A program made the position numbers and the translations under genes. The notes under the pieces were generated by a model. It made no database searches and was not told the DNA's origin. It worked only from the letters and a program-made list of their open reading frames with translations. A DNA stretch of 64,000 bases from Schistocephalus solidus (Eukaryota > Platyhelminthes > Cestoda > Diphyllobothriidea > Diphyllobothriidae), in contig WEDG01005632.1 of assembly GCA_017591395.1 (NCBI GenBank), positions 21,424 to 85,423 of the forward strand. Reading direction: 5' to 3'. Shown piece after piece: positions 57,311-64,000 of the stretch. Position 1 is the stretch's first letter, and each line of letters begins with the position of its first letter.

Positions 57311-58430
57311 CGTCTAATAGGCAATATTGTTGTAACTTATTTAGCTATTGATTGGCTCCCTATACATAAGAAAACTAAGCGCGGGTTTTGGCCTTTCCTA
57401 GGTAGAATTATTGAGCCCATTATTTGTGAACTATTTTTGCATTAATCATCCCTTTTTTTCCTATTGGGTTGTAGCTCATTATGTCTGAAGATGGATTTCA
57501 TACTGGGCCCTATAGATTCCAACGTTTTCGTTTCGAACATCCCGTTCCTCTCGTCGTCATCGGTACGCAGAACAATTACCACCGTTACCATTTTTTTAGG
57601 ACAATTCATCTGGTAGCGGCGGTTCTAGCATAACTATGCCTATTTTCCAGTCTCCTTCACATGCATGTAAGCCATTACCTTCCATAGATAATATTCCTAG
57701 ACGGGATTCAGCGCAAACGAAAGAGGCGACTTGGTAATAAAACAAGAAGACCCAGCCGATCAGCCTTCAAAGCAAGTCTTCGATGGATAACGCAAAGCCA
57801 AATGCAAGAAATAAGGCTTTTGCAGGCTTAGAAAGTTGAGGTGGCGGCCACACGGCATCGCCTGGATGAGCACATTGGTAGCAACGGCACACAGCCCCAG
57901 CCTACTGCAAGGGGTCCGATTGTACAACAAATGTCGACCCTTGACAAAGTAGATGCCCTGACCAAAGCCGTCACAGAGAGGGCATATAGACAGCAATTGG
58001 TAGGTTTTCTGAACATTACTTACCGTCTAACTAGGTAACCCATTTGGCCTCCCTTGGCGGCGATAGCGTCAGCAATTTTGCTGATCGTGTTTTCACATCG
58101 CTCTTCGCCGATGAGGTGACCTACTGGTTAACTTTCTACGGTCGCCACTAGAACACAAAGGCCTTTTTCCTCTCCCCTTTATACGGAATTCTTTTGGGTA
58201 AGAAATTCTCATTATTAACTAATTCATGTGCACCGCAGACGTGTTCAATCTTTGGAATATTTCGTAAAAGGCGGACAAACTGCAGTTAGAACGAGCTTTC
58301 AAAAATGCCTTTAAAAAGGCATACGACCGACTGCAGAAATCGATCTGCAATAACTCATGGTAAAAGTTTGGATCGTTGCTTGAGAATATGCTATGCCAAT
58401 CTAGAATGCTTACGAAATTATTTATTATTT
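57311..58430. other. No recognisable gene
   Basis: The frame at 57841-58038 and its minus-strand shadows lack known motifs. Confidence 0.4.
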
Positions 58431-59096
58431 CATGGTTTGTGTTAGCAAAGTCAAGGTTATTGCATTTAACCTCAGGCTTCGTAAGAAGGGGGTCTGGAAA
58501 ACAACAGTGAATTATTGCGTGATCACTTGTAAACGATCACGAGGGAAATTCATAAAGAGTGGGTGGACATCACTTGTAAAAATTAAATCTAAAATGTTGT
58601 CTTTTTAAGTAACTGATCTGACCAGTTGGCACATGTTTGAAAAGTTAATAGTATCGACCAATTTCTGATGTTTAGGCGAAGAGGAATTTGCCTGCCCGTC
58701 AATGTCTGGCAGATTGAAATGACCTACGATTATTTTGACATCAAATTGAGGGTCAGCAACTTTTTCAAATAGTTCATAGAACTCGCTTTCATTGGCAAAA
58801 TAACACGGAAGATTATAGACACAGCCAATTACCGCTTTTTTATTGTGCAGGAGGATGACTGAAGCAAAGCATACATTTCCAGAAAAGGACAAAATGCTCA
58901 GCTGAAATGGGAAATGTACAAATGATGACTAAATATGAAGGAGACAACCACCACCACGTTTTTCAGCGTGGTCTTCTCTGTACACATTGAAATTATCTAT
59001 AATAACATGACTGATTTTAATGCCTGGATTAGCCAATGATTCAGATTTACTAGGAGTTTTCTTAGGTTTAGTAGATTTGGCAGCTATAGTAGGCAT
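58431..59096 (-). mobile_element. Family B LINE copy with ORF1 start fused to endonuclease
   Basis: Minus strand. ATG at 59096 opens 55 codons: MPTIAAKSTKPKKTPSKSES (basic ORF1-type start) continues in frame as LANPGIKISHVIIDNFNVYR and EKRGGGCLLHI, the middle of the endonuclease, then a stop (58929). The endonuclease continues in 58892-58605: VILLHNKKAVIGCVYNLP, VKIIVGHFNLPDIDG (G-D-F-N changed to G-H-F-N), TINFSNMCQLVRSVT, and then NILDLIFTSDVHP further down. ORF1 body and endonuclease N-terminus are deleted. RT is absent. Confidence 0.72.
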
Positions 59097-59111
59097 GGTT
59101 TGCTTGGGATG

Positions 59112-59500
59112 AGCTATATAAGCGTAACTGTCAAGGATTATAGAGAGGGGAAACCCTTGCAGGCATCATCCGTACGCTTAAAGTCCAACGAGGAAAGGAC
59201 CATAGAGATCGTGAATTTCATATTATAATTGCCAGAGATGCAACCACGATACTCTCATTACTGATTTCTCAGACCTCCAACAGAGGAGCCCGAAACGATC
59301 GTCAACAGTCCGAGTAGGGTCAACACAGCAACAATGTCCACATGGGTGTATAAAGCAGCATCGTAGGTTTCTTCTTAGCGTTGTATGAAAGGATAATGGG
59401 AGATCCGCTAATTAAGTATGAAGAGATCAAATAATGTGCTTATGGGTGCCAGTTTGCACGAGAATTGATAATGAATCTGCACAGCTATGGTCGGCTATTG
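59112..59500. repeat. Direct repeat D1, copy 1
   Basis: About 385 bp, beginning TATAAGCGTAACTGTCAAGG and ending near CTGCACAG. Repeated at 59788-60175. It lies directly upstream of the family B ORF1 start at 59096 (minus sense), so it could be part of a LINE 5' UTR. Confidence 0.85.
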
Positions 59501-59787
59501 GCGATGACAATTGACACACATCAGTGTGGTCAAAAAAATAGGTAAAAGAGCAGAAAGTGGAAAAATCTCCTTGGGCATTTTAATGGAAGAGGCATATCTT
59601 GAATGGGGTTTGTGGGATTTGAAGGAGCAAAAACTGTCACTCTTAGAAGAAAAACATGCGGGTTTGGTAGGACTGACATGCTGATGAGAGCGTATAAGCG
59701 TTCACAACGCTCCTCATCTTGAGAGGAATCATTTAACTACAGAGGCTACTTTTCAGCACCGCAGTTGTGATCCCAATGCACATCGAC
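59501..59787. other. Spacer between D1 copies
   Basis: About 290 bp with no recognised coding or repeat content. Confidence 0.5.
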
Positions 59788-60175
59788 TGCTATAAGCGTA
59801 ACCGTCAAGGATTCTAGACAATAGAAACCTTCGCAGGCAGCATCCGTACGCTTAGGATCGAACGAGGAAAGGACCCTAGAGAAGGTGAATGTCATGGTAG
59901 AATTGCCAGAGAAGCAATGACGATACTCTAATCGCTAATTTCTCAGACCAGCAGCAGAGGAGCCAGAAACGAAATTCAACAGTCCGAGTCGGGTCAACAC
60001 CGTGACACGGCAGCGCGAGGTTATAGGAAGCAGCATGGTAAATTGCTTCTGAGCGTAGTAGGAAAGGATAATGGGAGATCAGATAATTGAGTAAGAAGAG
60101 ATCAAAATAATGCGCCCAGGGGTGCTAGTTCGCATGAGAATCGATAATGATTCTGAGGGCTGCACAGTTCGGTAT
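59788..60175. repeat. Direct repeat D1, copy 2
   Basis: Shares TATAAGCGTAAC-GTCAAGGAT, GCATCCGTACGCTTA, CGAACGAGGAAAGGACC, TTTCTCAGACC, CAACAGTCCGAGT-GGGTCAACAC and AAAGGATAATGGGAGAT with copy 1 in order. About 80-85% identity by eye. Confidence 0.85.
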
Positions 60176-62047
60176 CCAGATTTTAATTATGATTATGATT
60201 ATCGGCATTCGAAACGGAGGTGCTTCAAAACGAGCGCAAAATACGACATAATCGTTTGGCGATCATTTTATGGAGGCATGATTTATGAAGACATCATAGT
60301 TCGTGGGAGAAAACGATTAATGGAAGACATAATTTGGAGACGGTCTTCTAAATTACCGATGGTCCTTTTCCGGGGTCATATAGAAAGCGGCTCGGGAAGG
60401 AAGAGCAAATTAAAAGGCTAATTGAATCAGTGTTAAAATAAATGTGCAGTCTTCGCTTAAAAGTAGACAGGTTATTTGATAAAAGTCTATCGATTGGCAG
60501 GTTATTCCAAAGAAAGCAATATCTGGAAGCAAAACACAGAGAGTGTTTAGATGTGGAGGATATAGGAGGCGGTATAATCAGTAAAGAATTACGTAGGTTT
60601 TACAGACGACTAACGGGTGTTAGGGCTGGAATTCGGAGAATATTTGAACTATTGTTAAGGCGTAAAAGGAGGCAGAAGCCAGCTTTCAGTCTCCGAACCC
60701 ATGTAAATTTTATATAAGTTAACTGGCACCCATTCGAGTACGAAACAGTTGAAATGGTCGGAGGTAAGAGTTTCCGAATAAAATGCCTTTTGACCTTTTC
60801 AATTTTAGAACGGCTAGACTCGGCCATTTAACCCCAAAAATGGACAGCAACGTTCAAGAATTGGAAGGAGAAACATTTGATAAAGTCTTTATTTAATTTC
60901 AAGAAGATATAAATTATCAGAAGAAAACCCACAAATCTGAGCAGCTTTGGCCGTATTTCTCTCGGCATGAGGCGACAGATCTAAATTATTAGTGTAGCTT
61001 AAACCTAAGTCCTTGATGATGGAACATTCAGTCATAGGGGTGCCTTTCAAAATAACTGGTTGTGGTAGTCTGTCAAGCCCTAAGCACATGTAAAGACACG
61101 TAGAAGGTGAGAACGCCAATTTCAACGTTGAGCTCCACGCGAAAAGAGCCAGCAATTCTGCATGGACTACTTCTAAGCATTGTTGTGCCGAAGATTAAGA
61201 GAAGGAATATAATTATTTTAGATCATTCGCAAGAATATAAGAATGAGTGTTTAGCTACTGATGAAATATCATTAATGTAAAGCAAAAACAAAAGAGGACC
61301 TAGAACTGTGTCTTGAAGGATACCGCTTACAATAGGGGTCTCCGCAGAAAATGAGGACCCCACTTAAACCTTTTGTTTACGATTTGTTACATAGAACAAA
61401 ATGAAATTGGTAAGGGGAATACGAAGTCCTTAAAGCTTCTGAATTAACTATAAGTCTCCTATGAGGTACTTTATCAAAGGCCTTGATAAAATTAAAATAG
61501 ATAATGAGCACAGAAAGGTGCTAATTACAAAGCGATGTAAATAGAGTTCGAAAAGACAGCTGACATGTTTCACAAGTGCAATTGGAAAGGAAACCATGTT
61601 GGGAAGAGCTATGAAGTTGATAACGTATGCAAAAATCTGTAATTTATACGGCAAATAGTTTTTCAAAGAGCTTAGCTAGAGAAGGTGTTTTATGAACACC
61701 GCAATGATTGTGAAAATCCGAGCGTAACCCGGATTTAAAGACCGGAATAATAATAGAGGTTTTCTGATAATCAAGAAAGAAACCATTCTCACGAATAACT
61801 GAGACGACTTTGCTCAGGAAACGGAAAAATCACTTAGCTGTTTACTAAGGGAATTTGGGATGCAGTCGGTTCCAATTGACTGTGATTGATTAAGTTGGCT
61901 TATCTGTTTCTGAATATTTGTAGGAACGAAATCAATGTTGGTGAGAAACTCATGAGACTTCAGGTTGATCGAAGGGATGGGAATAGTTTCAAAGGTAAAG
62001 CGTTGGCAAAGAAGGCATTTAACAATTCTGGGTTGGTCCAAATCCAC
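60176..62047 (-). mobile_element. Family B LINE, RT to 3' end, heavily decayed
   Basis: Minus strand. RT start QNINLKSHEFLTNIDFVPTN-type sequence and SIGTDCIPNSLSKQLSDF (62047-61814), QHGFLSN...CETCQLSF and FIKAFDKVPHRRLIV (61640-61450), SGILQDTVLGPLLFLLYIND (61365-61270), motif C reduced to ILANDLK (A-D-D changed to A-N-D), KDLGLSYTNNLDLSPHAERN and AAQICGFSSDNLYL (61155-60889), SKIEKVKRHFIRKLLP and VRRLKAGFCLLLRLNN (60827-60600), then CFLWNNLPIDRLL and FKRRLHIYFNTDSI (to about 60430) and a 3' UTR. Many frameshifts, and the catalytic site is lost. Confidence 0.8.
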
Positions 62048-62062
62048 TTTAATGAAATTATT

Positions 62063-62858
62063 ATAATTCAGTATATATAAGGGAGATAGGCAGAGCCTTT
62101 GAAAACCCTATTAACAGATAGACGCTAGCAAAACAAGCAAATGTTACATGGCGATAGTCGTTTTAATATATCAATCATTGCTGTCGACTAAATATATGTT
62201 CATCAAGTAAAAATGCATCAAGTCTTCTTTTAAACATTTCAACGCTTTCAGCCTGAACAACTGAGGCTGGCAGTTTGTTCCATTCGTCAATCACCCGTTG
62301 GGAAAAGAAGTTGGCCCGCACTTCAAGTTTGGCGTGATTTCTTTTCAGTTTGTATGGGTGTCCTCGGAGACTTGTAATGTTTGCCAATTCAAAAAGGTTT
62401 GCCATCTGAAGAGCACAATCAACTCCTCTGACCAGTTTGAAGACTAAGATCATATCCCCTCTGTATTGCCTATAAGAGAGAGGAAAAAAATTTTAAGTCT
62501 TTCTAGGCGGCCCCTCATAGGGTAGGCATTCCAATCCGCTGACTAGTTTCGTTGCCCTTCGTTGAACTTTCTCCAGCAGAGCGTAGTCATGTTTCGTCCA
62601 AGGGCGCCACGCCTGAACGCAATATTCCAACACCGGCCGGATTAATGTTCCAAACACGCGCCCAAAAAGCTCTCCGTCCAAATTAACGAAGGACCTTCTG
62701 ATTGCGCCTAAGATACACATAGCTTTCTTTGCGATATTCGCACAGTGTGACGATGGTTTGAGAGTTATAGCAGTTGAGTAAGGGCGGAATGACTTAGTGA
62801 GATAAAGCGGAAGAACGGAGGTGGAGCACTTGAGCAACAGATCTGGAAGTATTATCAT
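62063..62858 (-). mobile_element. Family D LINE, 3' end, copy 2
   Basis: Minus strand: TLKPSSHCANIAKKAMCILG, LLEKVQRRATKLVSGLECLP (62858-62493), then LVRGVDCALQMANLFELANI, LRGHPYKLKRNHAKLEVRA and FKRRLDAFLLDEHIFSRQQ (62453-62175), UTR, and the end CCCTTATATATACTGAATTATA at about 62084-62063. It lies against the family B RT start at 62047, so it may have inserted there. 5'-truncated. Confidence 0.83.
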
Positions 62859-62989
62859 CGCTTATTTCTAGAGACCCCTTATGCCTATCTCGCGCGATCC
62901 TCATTTTTGAAGCTAATTCAAATATTTATGCGCTTCTTAAATGGACCGAAGCAAACTTATGGACGGATCCTTCAGCTGCTTTCTTTATT

Positions 62990-63200
62990 TTTTAAGCCAA
63001 TTTTGAAGAAAGTGTGGCACCATGGAAGAAGCAGTCCCTACCAGCACCAGCCCCGCCTAGCCCCCTCTGGCCCAGGGGGCCAGGCGGGGCTATAAACGGG
63101 CCAGGTGCGGCTAACTGGCGGGGCCAGACGGGGAAACTGGACGGCGTGGCCCCCTCTGGCCCCCTCACTGGAAAAATTTGCGCAGCGGGACCCGACGATT
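62990..63200. repeat. GC-rich low-complexity patch with repeated CCCCTCTGGCCC motif
   Basis: An island of C/G runs (GCCCCCTCTGGCCC, GGCCAGGCGGGG, GGGGCCAGACGGGG, GGCCCCCTCTGGCCCCCTCA) in otherwise AT-rich sequence. Overlapping Pro/Gly-rich frames on both strands are products of composition. No known element recognised. Confidence 0.7.
63049..63091. repeat. Very strong GC hairpin
   Basis: AGCCCCGCCT (63049-63058) pairs with AGGCGGGGCT (63082-63091) and GCCCCCT (63060-63066) with AGGGGGC (63074-63080). There is one A-C mismatch between the stems and a 7-nt loop, CTGGCCC. Confidence 0.9.
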
Positions 63201-63552
63201 TTGTCGCATTAGCAGCCCCTTTTCCTTTATACCGTACGCCCACCGCCCATAGCCTTCCCTATCCTAATCGGCCACTACTTATATACCCATAATTATTGTT
63301 CTATTAACGGCCCAATTTTATACAATTTATATGGCTTACGTTTGGATTCATTCAATCCATTACTGCGAAGTACCAACTCACTCATGAAATAGGATATGTG
63401 GAGATAAAATTTGCAAAGTAGTTTATTATAAAAAAATAAATAAAACTGTACATGCGTTGGATAAACTTGTCAATGTTGGTCCACATGGTTGGCGTTATCC
63501 AGTGGTAGTTCCTACAAAATAAGAAATATGTTGGTAATCGCGGGGAATATTA
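63201..63552. other. AT-rich spacer
   Basis: No coding or repeat content recognised. Confidence 0.45.
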
Positions 63553-63942
63553 TAATTCAGTATAATTCAGTATATATAAGGGAGATAGGCAGAGCCTTTG
63601 AAAACCCTATTTACAGATAGACGCTAGCAAAACAAGCAAATATTACATGGCGATTGTCGTTTTAGTATATCAATCATTGCTGTCGACTTATTATATGTTC
63701 ATCAAGTAAAAATGCATCAAGTCTTCTTTTAAACATTTTAACGCTTTCAGCTTGAACAACTGAAGCTGGCAGTTTGTTCCATTCGTCAATCACCCGTTGG
63801 GAAAAGAATTTGGCCCGCACTTCAAGTTTGGCGTGATTTCTTTTCAGTTTGTATTGGTGACCTCGGAGACTTGTCATGTTTGCCAATTCAAAAAAGTTGG
63901 TCATCTGAAGAGCACAATCAATTCCTCTGACCAGTAAAAGAC
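63553..63942 (-). mobile_element. Family D LINE, 3' end, copy 3
   Basis: Minus strand: LLVRGIDCALQMTNFFELAN, LRGHQYKLKRNHAKLEVRA and FKRRLDAFLLDEHIISRQQ, UTR, and the end TATACTGAATTATACTGAATTATA (two TGAATTATAC units). Very similar to copy 2. It extends only to about 63942, where the sequence switches to plus-strand family B. Confidence 0.83.
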
Positions 63943-63944
63943 TA

Positions 63945-64000
63945 AAATCTGTACATATTCTGTACATAAACGAAATTTCAGCTTTACTCACAAATTCACA
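63945..64000 (+). mobile_element. Family B LINE RT fragment running off the window
   Basis: Plus strand ILYINEISALLTNS matches ILYINEISTLLKNS, the segment just after RT motif B at about 38730 in the near full-length copy. The rest lies beyond the window. Confidence 0.7.

Noticed and set aside
59112..60175. D1 direct repeats considered as LTRs
   Set aside because: The 290-bp spacer has no coding content and the repeats lack TG...CA ends. A LINE 5' region fits better.
62992..63292. Pro/Gly-rich frames on both strands over the GC patch
   Set aside because: They follow from C/G runs. The palindrome gives both strands similar content. Kept as a sequence feature, not as genes.

Overview
This is nuclear DNA of a eukaryote, most likely a flatworm and plausibly a diphyllobothriidean tapeworm. 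I infer this from four things: a host gene split by very short introns, dense decayed non-LTR retrotransposons, Penelope-like remnants, and an RTE-like element whose 3' part encodes C2H2 zinc fingers, a combination I associate with those tapeworms. Degenerate TTAGGG-type tracts agree but are not specific. No bacterial operons, rRNA genes or CRISPR arrays were seen.

Layout. 1-15.5 kb has no host gene I can support. It holds two decayed Penelope-like elements (3.8-4.5 kb on +, 8.2-8.9 kb on -), a foldback element (5.2-5.9 kb), tRNA-like sequences, an eroded zinc-finger tail (9.3-9.9 kb), a dispersed repeat of unknown class (10.2 and 12.2 kb, again at 54 kb), and a large palindrome with CCCTAA-like sequence on one arm and TTAGGG-like on the other (10.8-11.6 kb, relative at 13.3 kb). 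15.5-44 kb is a graveyard of non-LTR retrotransposons in both orientations. I call the lineages family A (CR1-like; 15.5-17.8, 21.4-22.7, 23.8-26.5 and 27.4-31.7 kb), an RTE-like family with zinc fingers (17.8-21.4 and 23.2-23.8 kb), a third CR1-like RT with a 450-residue open frame (31.9-34.0 kb), family B (35.2-39.7 and 42.3 kb), family C (34.0-34.9 and 39.7-42.0 kb) and family D (43.0-44.0 kb).

44.36-52.32 kb holds the only convincing host gene: an eight-exon NUDCD3-like (NudC domain-containing 3) gene on +, with five tiny introns, then introns of 3.8 and 3.0 kb. 52.3-56.6 kb is mostly unassigned. From 56.6 kb to the end the window returns to LINE debris (families B and D), with two copies of a 385-bp repeat and an isolated GC-rich patch with a very strong hairpin.

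Most interesting lead: the 3' tails of at least two LINE-derived lineages share a hairpin module in which two GC-containing stems flank a U-rich internal loop in the sense RNA (40114-40201, 34253-34341, 56799-56882; half a copy near 24716-24774). The middle stem is kept although its sequence differs. This is the layout of an ENE, a structure that can clamp a poly(A) tail into a triple helix. The function is inference. The stems and U tracts are visible in the sequence.
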